Below, one piece after another: positions 43,969 to 53,500 of a DNA stretch of 64,000 nt; positions within the stretch are counted from its first letter, which is position 1; each line of letters starts with the position of its first letter. Both the position numbers and the translations under genes were made by a program. Source of the stretch: Neolewinella agarilytica (lineage in GTDB: Bacteria > Bacteroidota > Bacteroidia > Chitinophagales > Saprospiraceae); the NCBI RefSeq assembly GCF_900110645.1, contig NZ_FOFB01000009.1, positions 148,674 through 212,673 on the forward strand. The letters are read 5' to 3'. A model generated the notes under the pieces. That model did not search any database, had not been told where the DNA came from, and was given only the letters and a program-made list of their open reading frames with translations.

Positions 43969-44906
43969 GCCTTCACCGTAGCCACGGCCTCCACCGCTAC
44001 GGCGGAGAGGATTAATGCGCCGCCGAGAACCGCTGAAAAATCAGGATATTCCTTGAAAAAAAGCATTCCCAGCAGAATGCCGTAGACGGGCTGAACGCAG
44101 GTGAGCAGACTGACGGTACTTACCGAAAAATACCGGAAACAGGCTAGCAGTAAGGTGTGCCCGATGGCAGTAGTGAGCAGGCCCAACCCAAGGATGTAGG
44201 GGATCGCTTCCGCCGTCGGCGCGGCCTCAAAGAAGAAGAGCGCTGGTAGCAGGCAGATGACCGTGACGGCCGTCTGATAAGTCATCATCACCGAACCCTG
44301 AATGCTGTCTACCTGGGTTTTCATCAGGATGTTGCGCAGGGAATAGACGAAGGCCGAGCAGAGACCGGCAACAAGGCCGAGGGTAGCACCATCTTCAAGG
44401 CTGAAGCTTGGTGCGAGGAAGTAGATCCCTACGATGACAAGTCCGGCCAGGAACAGGTGGCGGACTTGAAAGCGTTGCTTCAGCAAAAGCGGTTCCAGCA
44501 GCGTCGTCATGGCCGGATAGGTAAAAATGGAGAGCATCCCGATGGCGACACTGGACAGCTTGAGGGAGTAGAAATAGAGCACCCAGTGTAACATCATTAA
44601 CAGGCCGGAGAGAATCACCAACCAGCGGCGTTTGGGATCTTTGATCCGAAAGCTGAAACCTTTCCAGTAGCAAAACACCGCCAGGAAAATCATGGCAATC
44701 GCGGATCGCCACCAGACGGCCGGTATGGCGTCTAAGGGAACAAAACGGCCGAGCATACCGGAGGTGCCAATGAAGATCATCGCCAGGTTGATCTCCAGAA
44801 ACTGGCGGGAAGTGGAAGGAGTACTGATGGGAGGGGAATTAAATTGGGCGCCGGAGCGCGGGTGCAAAGAACGGGCCTTCAAGAGCAGGGAGGTCGGGCG
44901 CTTCAC
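43956..44906 (-). CDS. EamA/DMT-family transporter
   Basis: Up to 316 residues with ten hydrophobic helices arranged as two EamA repeats (first from about MIFIGTSGMLGRFVPL, second from LGLVAGLCSAFVYSLRNILM). These transporters export or import small metabolites; the substrate is unknown. The start is uncertain. ATG 44906 gives a 40-residue hydrophilic extension, part of which (SLHPRSGAQ) is encoded by a copy of the dispersed 20-bp motif. ATG 44780 begins inside helix 1. A non-ATG start in between is possible. Confidence 0.82.
   Translation of the reverse strand: MKRPTSLLLKARSLHPRSGAQFNSPPISTPSTSRQFLEINLAMIFIGTSGMLGRFVPLDAIPAVWWRSAIAMIFLAVFCYWKGFSFRIKDPKRRWLVILSGLLMMLHWVLYFYSLKLSSVAIGMLSIFTYPAMTTLLEPLLLKQRFQVRHLFLAGLVIVGIYFLAPSFSLEDGATLGLVAGLCSAFVYSLRNILMKTQVDSIQGSVMMTYQTAVTVICLLPALFFFEAAPTAEAIPYILGLGLLTTAIGHTLLLACFRYFSVSTVSLLTCVQPVYGILLGMLFFKEYPDFSAVLGGALILSAVAVEAVATVKAHRR
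44846..44868 (-). repeat. Dispersed 20-bp motif, copy 12
   Basis: TTTGCACCCGCGCTCCGGCG on the minus strand, at the extreme 5' end of the transporter reading frame or its leader. Confidence 0.65.
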
Positions 44907-45011
44907 GACTTTAGGTTAACCACAAATTCTCACTGAGGTTGGCGGAGGGAAAGACAGAATTTAGCCGCTTTGCGAAGAGGGGGGGGGGACGTAAAAGCTT
45001 CGAGCGTTTTT

Positions 45012-46385
45012 TCAAAGCACTAACAGCTTAGCTATCAGCAGCAGCCCAATACCGATGGGGATGATGTACTTGTAGGCAATCGTCAGGCGGCTGCGCCACG
45101 CAGCCGATACGGTATGCCCGCCGATTTCGAGTTCGGCGAAGAAGCCGTCCAGCGTCCAGCGGCGCAACAGGTAAATACAGAGCAGTAGTGTACCGACCAG
45201 CAGTAAGATGCTGCCAAACCATTCCAGCAGGAAGTTGAAGTAACCCATGCCGGGGTCACCCATGCCGGCGAAGTTGGTCAGCCACGCCGGGCCGTCGCTG
45301 GCACAGGAAATAACGACGGGAACGGCGAGCAGAAAAACCAGCCCGCCCAGGGCAAAGCCCGTTACCCGCCGAGACCAGCCCCGCTGCGTCGTCAGAGCCC
45401 GCAGCGCGGGCTCAAAGAGGGATACCGCTGAGGTGAGGATAGCTACCCCGAGCAGAATGAAGAAGGTAAGCCCTACCCACTGACCCGCAGCGCCGTATGT
45501 CTTGAATATCTCCACCAGATTAATGAACACCAGCGGCGGGCCACCGTAAATGTCCCCCTCGATATTACCGAGCAGTGGCACGACGAGCAGTGCCCCCAGG
45601 ATGGCCACTACCGTGTCCAGATGAACGATGGTTGGCGCATGATCGAGCACATTCGCCTGGCGGTCCAGGTGTGCCGCGAAGGTGAGCATGGAGGCCGCCC
45701 CCAGCCCGAGGCTGAAGAAGGCCTGCCCCAGGGCATGCAATATACCCAGCTCTCCGCTTTCGGTGGGGAGGAAGAGGGCTTCCCAGTCGAAGCGCAGCAG
45801 ATTCCAGTAGTCTACCGCTTCCGGGCGGAGCAAAGGCAGGGAGATGATCAGAAAGAGTACCAGCAGCACCAGCATCGGCATGGCGAATTTGCTCAATCGC
45901 TCGATACCCCGCCGGAGCTCGCTGGAAGAAATGACGGCCACGATGGCCGTGAACAAGCCCGTAAACAACAGGGCCCGGTTCATTGTCCCGATCGCCGCGC
46001 CGAAGGCGGGGCCTGCGGGCGTAGAAGAAAGCGTCGCGTAGTCCGTCAGGTACTGCCAGACATAATCCAGCGTCCAGCCGGCCAGCACCAGGTAAAAGCT
46101 GGCGACCATGATGGCCGTTATGATTCCCAGTCTGCCGATCCAGGCCCAGCCCGGCCCATCGTCTTCTCCGCGGAAAGCATCTATGGCGTCCGTTCCACTA
46201 CGCTTGCCCAGGGCGTTTTCCAGAATCATCAGCGGTATGCCCATCAGCAGGGTAAAGCCCACGAATGCCAGCACGTAGGCACTGCCGCCAAAGAAGTGAA
46301 CCCGGTAGGGGAAGATGACCAGGTTAGCGACGCCGATGGCGGCGCCGGCGGAGGCTAGAATGTGACCGGAGCGGGAGAAGGACAT
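45012..46385 (-). CDS. Sodium-dependent (NSS/SNF-family) transporter
   Basis: 457 residues with eleven to twelve helices. The NSS family start is SGHILASAGAAIGVANLVIFPY (helix 1 with the unwound Na+ site), followed by GGSAYVLAFVGFTLLMGIPLMILENALG (helix 2). Bacterial NSS proteins import amino acids or related compounds with Na+. The canonical GNxWRFPY is changed to GVANLVIFPY, so the substrate site may differ from LeuT-type proteins. An octamer repeat starts directly at its start codon. Confidence 0.87.
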   Translation of the reverse strand: MSFSRSGHILASAGAAIGVANLVIFPYRVHFFGGSAYVLAFVGFTLLMGIPLMILENALGKRSGTDAIDAFRGEDDGPGWAWIGRLGIITAIMVASFYLVLAGWTLDYVWQYLTDYATLSSTPAGPAFGAAIGTMNRALLFTGLFTAIVAVISSSELRRGIERLSKFAMPMLVLLVLFLIISLPLLRPEAVDYWNLLRFDWEALFLPTESGELGILHALGQAFFSLGLGAASMLTFAAHLDRQANVLDHAPTIVHLDTVVAILGALLVVPLLGNIEGDIYGGPPLVFINLVEIFKTYGAAGQWVGLTFFILLGVAILTSAVSLFEPALRALTTQRGWSRRVTGFALGGLVFLLAVPVVISCASDGPAWLTNFAGMGDPGMGYFNFLLEWFGSILLLVGTLLLCIYLLRRWTLDGFFAELEIGGHTVSAAWRSRLTIAYKYIIPIGIGLLLIAKLLVL

Positions 46386-46505
46386 GAGTGAATGGGGGAA
46401 TGAAAGGAATGAGTGAATGGGGGAATGAAAGGAATGAGTGAATGAAAAGGATGAGTGAATGGGGGAATGAAAAGAATGAGTGAATGAAAAGAATGAGTGA
46501 ATGGG
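46386..46505. repeat. GAATGANN octamer array
   Basis: About fifteen units (GAATGAGT, GAATGGGG, GAATGAAA) fill the gap between the MCE lipoprotein stop and the NSS transporter start. Where the NSS promoter would be is therefore unclear. Confidence 0.88.
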
Positions 46506-46515
46506 GTGGTGAAAC

Positions 46516-46980
46516 CTAATGGTCTTTCAGCAGGTCGATGATGGCTTCTCCGGTTTTCAATAATTGCTGTTTCAGCGTATCCACTTTTGCGGAGTCCAGA
46601 TCCGTAAATATAGGTTGCTGACGCAGCATACTTTTGTGCAAGGTATCTCCATTTTGTAAAGGGGAGCCTTCCTGAGAGTTATTAATGACAATTGTTTTAG
46701 CGCCTGAAAAGCTAAGGGTACTGGCGATGAAGTCGGCCTCGTCGCCAATGGGGAATTCCGGGTCAATGGCCAGGCCCAGCCATACGGTTCTGTTCTCCAG
46801 CTCGATGGTACTCACCGTGCCGATGGGCAGGCCACTTATCACAACGGGAGTGCCGGTTTTAATACCGGAGGCGTTCTGCGTGGAGACGTAAATCAGATCT
46901 TGTGATTGACAGGAGTAGAGACAGACTGTTATGAGTAAGCCAATACCTCTCAAAAGGGTACTCTTTAAATAATTAGCCAT
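46516..46980 (-). CDS. MlaD/MCE-domain lipoprotein
   Basis: 154 residues. Lipoprotein signal with Cys in LYSCQS (about 24). A single MCE (MlaD) domain follows: LIYVSTQNASGIKTGTPVVISGLPIGTVSTIEL, the typical start with the GLPIGxV turn. A short C-terminal helix ends the protein. MCE proteins bind lipid in transport between the two membranes. It is short and lacks a neighbouring MlaE/MlaF, so it is either a partner of a distant system or independent. Confidence 0.83.
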   Translation of the reverse strand: MANYLKSTLLRGIGLLITVCLYSCQSQDLIYVSTQNASGIKTGTPVVISGLPIGTVSTIELENRTVWLGLAIDPEFPIGDEADFIASTLSFSGAKTIVINNSQEGSPLQNGDTLHKSMLRQQPIFTDLDSAKVDTLKQQLLKTGEAIIDLLKDH

Positions 46981-47102
46981 TTGTACTAGCTTGTTGTAAA
47001 CACCTAAAGGGATTAGGATGATAGAATCGGGCCAGGACCTTGTAGCGTCCCGAAGGGACCTGCGAGCGTCCTTACGGGGTATATACCCGCCCAGCGGTTG
47101 GC

Positions 47103-47918
47103 TTACCTCCCCTCATACTCTCTGATCCACCGCAACGCCAATATTGCCGCCGGCCCCACCATACTTCCGTGATCAAATCCGCCGAGTTCATGTAGTTCGG
47201 CGTGCTGGTGGCCACTTAGCTTGAGCATTCGCCAGAAGTAGGCGTTTTCCTCGTAGCGGCCGAAGAGTTCGAGCTCGCGGTCGCCGGTGATGAGGACGAT
47301 GGGCAGGTCGCTGATGCGCAGGTGAGCGATGGGGGCGAAGCGGTCCACAACGACGTCGTTCCAGGCCAGACCGCGCGCTTTGCGCGGGGTGAAGTGAGTG
47401 ATGGTGTGTCCGGAAAAAGGAATCAACCCGGCGAGACTGTCGGGGTGCTCGCCGAATTCGGCGAGGTAGGTGGTGTCCAGCCCGATCATACTCGTCAGAT
47501 AACCACCGGCGCTGTGGCCGCTGACGTAGATGCGGCTCGGGTCACCACCCCAGCGTTCGATGTTTTGCATCGTCCAGGCGACAGCAGCGGCGGCGTCCTG
47601 GGTGTAGACCGGGTTTTGCACCTTCGGGTGCAGGCGATAGTTAGCGGTTACCACGGCGATACCCTGGTTCTTCCAGGCGTTGAGGAAGTGCTTTTGGCCA
47701 AACTCCAACCCGCCGCCGTGGAAATAGACGATGGTGGCGAAGCCAGTCGTGTCTTCTGGAATGTCAATGTCGAGTTTACAGCGTTCCATGGCGTAGGCGT
47801 CCGTAGCGTCCGGCCGGTAGGAAATGCCGTGATAAATGCCGGAGAGGTCTTCCTGCTGGGCGCTGACGCAGGTGCAGAAGAGAGCTAAAGTGTAGAGTAG
47901 GAAACCGTGGATTTTCAT
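47103..47918 (-). CDS. Secreted alpha/beta-hydrolase (BD-FAE-like esterase)
   Basis: 271 residues. Signal peptide MKIHGFLLYTLALFCTCVSAQ, of which CTCVSAQ is encoded by a copy of the dispersed motif. Hydrolase marks: oxyanion YFHGGGLEFG (about 64-73), TANYRLHP, nucleophile elbow SGHSAGGYL (about 133), and a C-terminal His in GGFDHGSM. It belongs to the carboxylesterase/BD-FAE group and likely cuts esters on polysaccharides or small molecules. Confidence 0.87.
   Translation of the reverse strand: MKIHGFLLYTLALFCTCVSAQQEDLSGIYHGISYRPDATDAYAMERCKLDIDIPEDTTGFATIVYFHGGGLEFGQKHFLNAWKNQGIAVVTANYRLHPKVQNPVYTQDAAAAVAWTMQNIERWGGDPSRIYVSGHSAGGYLTSMIGLDTTYLAEFGEHPDSLAGLIPFSGHTITHFTPRKARGLAWNDVVVDRFAPIAHLRISDLPIVLITGDRELELFGRYEENAYFWRMLKLSGHQHAELHELGGFDHGSMVGPAAILALRWIREYEGR
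47858..47876 (-). repeat. Dispersed 20-bp motif, copy 13 (in coding DNA)
   Basis: CTGCACCTGCGTCAGCGCCC in the signal-peptide region of the esterase. The encoded SAQ is the predicted cleavage site. Confidence 0.65.
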
Positions 47919-47977
47919 GGTGGTAAGATAGAACGCAGGACTGGAATGTTAGCCCACCCAGCTCCTCCAACCCCCTC

Positions 47978-47997
47978 TGCATCCTGCGGCTGCGCCC
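47978..47997 (+). repeat. Dispersed 20-bp motif, copy 14
   Basis: Variant TGCATCCTGCGGCTGCGCCC about 50 bases before the epimerase start, in the divergent intergenic region. Confidence 0.7.
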
Positions 47998-48048
47998 ATA
48001 TATTCGCCGCCCGGTAGTATTTTGTGTAGCCACCAATTCTAATACTCC

Positions 48049-49164
48049 TTGCGCCTCTCCCGTATCACCCTCTATCCTTCCCCCATAGCGCTCACCGAGC
48101 CATTTGTTATTTCCCTCGGGCCACTGACGCACGCCAACAATGTGCTGGTGAAAATCGAGAGCGATACCGGATTGGTGGGCTGGGGCGAAGCCAGCCCTTT
48201 CCCGACGATCCACGGAGAAACGATGGCGGGCTGTATGGCCGTGGGGGCTTTCTTGGCCCGGCAGCTATTGGGCGTCGATCCTCGCGATCCGGAAACGTTT
48301 ACGGACCGGATGGACTGCGCCATTACGGGCAATGCCTGCATCAAAAGCGCCTTCGATATGGCTTGCTACGACCTGGCCGCACAGGATGCAGGACAACCGC
48401 TGTATACTTACTTGGGCGGCAAAAACGATAAAGCGCTGCATACGGATTATACCGTCAGCCTCGGTCCCATTGATAAAATGGTGGATAAAGCCAGGTGGAT
48501 CAAAGCCCGGGGCTTTCCGGTAGTGAAGCTGAAGCTGGGCGAGGGACCGCAGGATGCAGAGCGGGTTCGTATGATCAGCAAGGAAGTGGGCCCCGATTTT
48601 CCCCTTCGCCTCGATGCGAACCAGGGGTGGACCACCGGTCTGGCCATCGAATTACTGCAGGGAATGGCCGGCTACAACATCCAGCACTGCGAAGCCCCCA
48701 TCCCGCGCCGGGATTTTCTCGACCTGCCGCGCATCCGCGCCGCCAGCCCGATTCCCATCATGGCCGACGAAGCCTGCTGGGATCATCTCGATGCCCAACG
48801 GCTGATCAACCTGAAGGCGATTGATCGCATCAACATCAAAATCTCCAAGTCCGGAGGGCTATTCAAAGCCCTGAAGATTCTCCAAATGGCGGAGGCCAAC
48901 GATATGCCCGTTCAAATTGGTGGTTTTCTGGAAAGCAGACTGGGCTTTTCGGCCGCTGCTCACCTCGCACTGTGTAGTAATCAGGCGGTGTTCTATGACT
49001 TCGATACGCCGCTGATGCAAAGCCAGGATCCGATCAAAGGCGGTATCGTTTATGGGGCCGGAGGCCGGGTAACCCTGCCGGAGGGGCATGGCCTGGGGGC
49101 GATGCCGGAGGCTGATTACCTGCGAAATCTGGAAGAGAGTGGCTCTACGGTCTGCGTGCAATAA
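48049..49164 (+). CDS. Enolase-superfamily epimerase (dipeptide epimerase/MR-MLE type)
   Basis: 371 residues. An N-terminal capping domain (LTEPFVISLGPLTHANNVLVKIES, GWGEASPFP) precedes a barrel with the KLKLG lysine motif (about 163), metal ligands in LDANQGW (about 191), EAPIPRRD and ADEACWD, and a second Lys in INIKISKSGG. The arrangement is that of MLE-subgroup enzymes, including L-Ala-D/L-Glu epimerases that recycle murein peptides; the exact substrate is not certain. The only available start is TTG 48049, because no ATG precedes the conserved domain. Confidence 0.82.
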   Translation: MRLSRITLYPSPIALTEPFVISLGPLTHANNVLVKIESDTGLVGWGEASPFPTIHGETMAGCMAVGAFLARQLLGVDPRDPETFTDRMDCAITGNACIKSAFDMACYDLAAQDAGQPLYTYLGGKNDKALHTDYTVSLGPIDKMVDKARWIKARGFPVVKLKLGEGPQDAERVRMISKEVGPDFPLRLDANQGWTTGLAIELLQGMAGYNIQHCEAPIPRRDFLDLPRIRAASPIPIMADEACWDHLDAQRLINLKAIDRINIKISKSGGLFKALKILQMAEANDMPVQIGGFLESRLGFSAAAHLALCSNQAVFYDFDTPLMQSQDPIKGGIVYGAGGRVTLPEGHGLGAMPEADYLRNLEESGSTVCVQ

Positions 49165-49196
49165 ACTATTGGTCGCACGCGGAGCGTGCAACGACC

Positions 49197-50348
49197 CTAC
49201 CGTACCCGTAGTTTCTTAGTTGTAATCGTCCGCCCGGATTCATTCCTCAGCGTGTAGAGATAAATGCCGGAAGGGAGGTCAGTGACGTCCATATTGATCC
49301 GGGTCTGGTCTCCGAGGGGAGAGAATGAGCGGGTGGCAATTTGCTTGCCGAGCAGATTGACGAGGGTCAGCTCGTAGTTGCCCCGCTGGAGACCTTCCAT
49401 CTCGAAGGTTGCCAGGTTGATGGCTGGATTAGGGAAAACCCTGATCGTTGCCTGAGCGATACCGGGCCCATTGGTAGAGGTAGCGGTTTCTGCCCGCTTG
49501 TATTCCATTCGCTCCACGATGTTGGTCTCGGGGTCTACCTCGAAGGAACCGATGGGCTCCTTGCTGTCGTTGTTCCAGAAAATGTAGGTTACCGTAGGGG
49601 CTTGCTGGCCGAGAAACTCACTGAATTCAGGGTTCTCGATGGCCAGTGCCGCAGTAACGTTCACCCAGATAGGAATGCCGGGCGCTTTAGCTTCCAGGTC
49701 AATGAAGATACTTTCTCTGCGCTTTTCGCGCAATACGTCATAGTAGTTGTCTCCCAGGCGTACGGTTCCCCAGGCATCGACTTCGTCGTTGCGAGTGGAC
49801 GTGGTGGTGATGCGGAGAGAGTCTACGGCATCGAAAGCGTCGCCGAGGAGATCCAGGGCTTCGGCGGGTAAGCTGTCGGGCGAAATAGTGGTTTGGTTCT
49901 GGGTAACGGTAGCAAACTCATCTTCGAAGTTCAGCGGGGCGCGGCGTACAGCGCGGCCCGGGTTGACGGGGGCGGTTAACTCGAAGTCGGGAAAAAGATC
50001 CAGGCGGCTGCGCACGCCCACGAGCAACATAGCATCTGCGGTGACCCGGTAGTAGTTGGTATTGAATACATTGGTGCGTAAAACGAACTCTGCGTCCGGG
50101 AAGAGTGGGTCTGTGTTAGCATCCACGGCTTCTGAAAAGTTGATGGTCGCCGTCGGTGTGCCGAAAGACCAGAAGAGGTCAGCTCCGCCTTCCAGTTGCA
50201 GGTCCAGGCTATTGGCATAGACACTATCAGCGATTGACGTCCGGAGGGTATCCCCGATGGCGGGGAAATAGCTGTCAGACAGGGTAACCTGTGCGGAGAG
50301 CAGGGCGACGGCAAACACCAGCAGAAGGGTAGGTAAAAATCTATGCAT
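49197..50348 (-). CDS. T9SS-exported protein of unknown function
   Basis: 383 residues with a signal peptide ending near LSAQ (about 20). The body is beta-rich (DLFWSFGTPTATINFSEAVDAN, ITTTSTRNDEVDAWGTVRLG). A T9SS tail (IRVFPNPAINLATFEME ... DLPSGIYLYTLRNESGRTITTKKLRVR) covers the last roughly 80 residues. No catalytic motif is seen. Bacteroidota proteins with the same T9SS tail organisation commonly serve as surface or secreted proteins. Confidence 0.78.
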   Translation of the reverse strand: MHRFLPTLLLVFAVALLSAQVTLSDSYFPAIGDTLRTSIADSVYANSLDLQLEGGADLFWSFGTPTATINFSEAVDANTDPLFPDAEFVLRTNVFNTNYYRVTADAMLLVGVRSRLDLFPDFELTAPVNPGRAVRRAPLNFEDEFATVTQNQTTISPDSLPAEALDLLGDAFDAVDSLRITTTSTRNDEVDAWGTVRLGDNYYDVLREKRRESIFIDLEAKAPGIPIWVNVTAALAIENPEFSEFLGQQAPTVTYIFWNNDSKEPIGSFEVDPETNIVERMEYKRAETATSTNGPGIAQATIRVFPNPAINLATFEMEGLQRGNYELTLVNLLGKQIATRSFSPLGDQTRINMDVTDLPSGIYLYTLRNESGRTITTKKLRVR

Positions 50349-50470
50349 ACCAATAAGACTTAAAAAATTCAGAGCCTGCGCAAGGTACGGGGAATTGTGG
50401 GAGGGGAGCGCTGATTAAGGGTTAATTAACGTCGGCTGGCGGTTATTGGTCGGGGAAGGGGAGTGGGCTT

Positions 50471-50527
50471 CGGGTATAACTGTAGATGTACCGGGTTCAT
50501 TTTCGGGTACATCTACAGTTATACCCG
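50471..50527. repeat. Perfect 22-bp inverted repeat
   Basis: CGGGTATAACTGTAGATGTACC and its exact complement, separated by 13 bases, lie between methionine synthase and the T9SS protein. There is no T-run on either side, so a classical terminator is not evident. Confidence 0.75.
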
Positions 50528-50545
50528 AAAATGGCCCATTATCCC

Positions 50546-53500
50546 CTAATCTGCCATAATCGAAGCTAACCATTTTTCCGCCGTCTCCGCATCCCAGCCC
50601 TTGCGGGCGGCGTAATCCGCCGCCTGGTCTTCGCGGATACCGCGAACGGTGAAGTACTTCGCGTCCGGGTGGCTCAGGTACCAGCCACTGACACTGCTGG
50701 CGGGGTACATGGCCATGCTGTCCGTGAGTTGAATGCCCGTGGTGGCCTCTACGTCAAGTAGCTGCCAGAGGGTCTCTTTTTCGGTATGCTCGGGGCAGGC
50801 AGGGTAGCCGGGGGCCGGGCGAATACCCCGGTATTGCTCGGCGATGAGTTGCTCGTTAGTCACGGCTTCATCCGGGGCATAGCCCCAGAATTCCATCCGG
50901 ACCCTCTGGTGCATCCGTTCAGCAAAAGCCTCGGCCAGCCGGTCAGCCAGGGCTTTGAGCATGATGGCGCTGTAGTCGTCTCCGGCCTCTTCGAAACGCT
51001 TAATGTGCGGCTCAATACCGATGCCGGCCGTGACGGCAAAGCCACCGAGGTAATCCGATTTTGCCGCAGACGCAGGTGCAATGAAATCCGTAAGGGCAAG
51101 GTTGGGTCGACCCTTCGCCTTCTTACTTTGTTGCCGCAGGTGGTAGAGCTCCACGGACCTCGAAGCGTCCTGGAAAGACCTTCGAGCGTCCACTCCCTCC
51201 TCTTGCTCTTTAACCTCCCCTTGCACCTGCGGCTGCGCCCCATTGTACACTTTAACGGTATCGGTCTCTGTATCCGCGCTCGCCGGCCAGAAGCCAATGA
51301 CACCTTTCGCCTGCAGCCATTTTTCCTGTACGATTTTGTCCAGCATCTCCCGGGCTTCATTGTAGAGGGTGGTGGCTTCTTCGCCCACCACACTGTCCGT
51401 CAGAATAGCCGGAAACTTGCCCGCCAGGGCCCAGCTGCTGAAGAAGGGCGTCCAGTCAATGTAGTCTACCAACTCGGCCAGATCGTAATCTTCGAAAACC
51501 TTTGCGCCCGTGAAAGTAGGTACGGGAGGCGTGTAGTTATCCCAGTCTAATTGTAGCGCATTAGCCCGGGCCGCTGCGATGGAGAGCGCCTTTTTACCCG
51601 ATTGCTGCTTGGCCCGGTGTACCCGCACCCGTTCGTATTCTTCCGTAATACTCTGGCGGTAGGCCTCTCGGTCGGCGGCTTCGCCGTCCAGCAAACTACC
51701 CGCTACGGTTACCGCTCGGCTGGCGTCGAGGACGTGGACCGTTGCCCCTTTGGTGTAGGCCGGCTCCACCTTCAGCGCCGTATGCGTTTTGCTGGTCGTG
51801 GCACCACCAATCAGCAGTGGTGTCGTCATGCCGCGTCGTTCCATTTCAGCGGCAACGTTGACCATCTCATCCAGTGAAGGGGTGATGAGACCGCTCAGAC
51901 CGATGATGTCCACCTGGTGCTTCTGTGCCTCGTCCAGAATCTTATTCGCCGGCACCATTACCCCAAGGTCGATGATTTCGTAGTTGTTACAGGCCAGCAC
52001 GACGCCGACGATGTTCTTACCAATATCGTGTACGTCGCCCTTTACAGTGGCCAGGAGAATGGTGCCTTTGTATTGACGGCTGCCTTCGTTTTCCTTTTGG
52101 GCTTCTCTCTCTTCCAGCGCTTCGCCAGCGGCGGTTCGGCGGGCATCTTCCTCGGCCTGCCGGGCCATTATTTCTTCTTTTTCGGCTTCAATAAACGGAT
52201 TTAAATAAGCCACTGCCGCTTTCATCACCCGGGCAGACTTTACTACCTGCGGCAGGAACATCTTACCGGATCCGAAGAGATCGCCGACTACGTTCATGCC
52301 GTCCATCAAAGGACCTTCGATGACGTGCAGCGGGCGCGGATATTTCAACCGGGCCTCTTCGGTGTCTTCGGTGATGAACTCGGTGATGCCGCGGACGAGG
52401 CTGTGCTGCAGCCGTTCTTCCACCGTGGATTCCCGCCAGGCGAGGTCTTTGACGACCGAGCGGCCGCCCACGTTCTTGAGTCCCTCCGCCAAATCGGTCA
52501 GCCGTTCGGTGGCGTCGGGGCGCCGGTTCAGAATGACGTCTTCGACGTGAACGAGGAGGTCCTCCGGAATATCCTGGTAAACCTCGATCATACCGGCATT
52601 AACGATGCCCATGTCCATCCCCGCTTCAATAGCATGGTAGAGGAAGGCAGAGTGCATCGCTTCGCGAACAACGTTGTTGCCCCGGAAACTGAAACTAACG
52701 TTGGACACCCCTCCGCTGATCTTTGCGCCAGGGCAAAGCTCCTTAATCCGTCGAGTTGCCTCGATGAAGTCAACGCCGTAGTTATTGTGTTCTTCGATGC
52801 CCGTCGCGACGGCAAAAATATTGGGGTCGAAGATGATGTCTTGCGGCGCGAACTTAGCTTCTTCCACGAGCAGCTTATAGGCACGGGCGCAGATTTCTAC
52901 TTTTCGGTCTTCGGTATCCGCCTGCCCGGTTTCATCAAAGGCCATCACGATGGCGGCAGCGCCGTAGGCTTTGACCAGTTTTGCCTGGCGGAGAAATTCT
53001 TCTTCGCCCTCTTTCATGGAGATTGAGTTAACGATGCACTTCCCCTGCACACATTGCAGGCCGGCCTCGATCACGTCCCACTTCGAAGAGTCGATCATGA
53101 TGGGGAGTTTGGCAATGTCGGGCTCGGCCATCACGAGGTTCAGAAAAGTGACCATGGCCTCTTTGCTGTCCAGTAGCCCCTCGTCCATATTTACGTCGAT
53201 CACCTGTGCGCCGCCTTCCACCTGGTGGAGAGCAACGGCAAGGGCTTCGTCGTATTTCCCGTTCATAATCAGGCGGCTGAATTTGCGGGAGCCGGTAACG
53301 TTGGTGCGTTCCCCGACGTTGATGAAATTCGTCTCCGGGCGAACAACCAGTGGCTCCAGGCCTGAGTAAGTGGAATATCCCGGCAGGGTAGGGATCTCGC
53401 GGGGTTTGAGCCCATCCACAGCCCGCGCCATTTGGCGAATGTGCTCCGGAGTGGTGCCGCAGCAACCACCGATGAGGTTGACGAGACCGCTGGAGGCGAA

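Noticed and set aside
44088..44106. A twentieth copy of the dispersed motif in the EamA gene
   Set aside because: Only GAACGCAGGTGAGCAG-type partial similarity in conserved transporter codons; judged coincidental.
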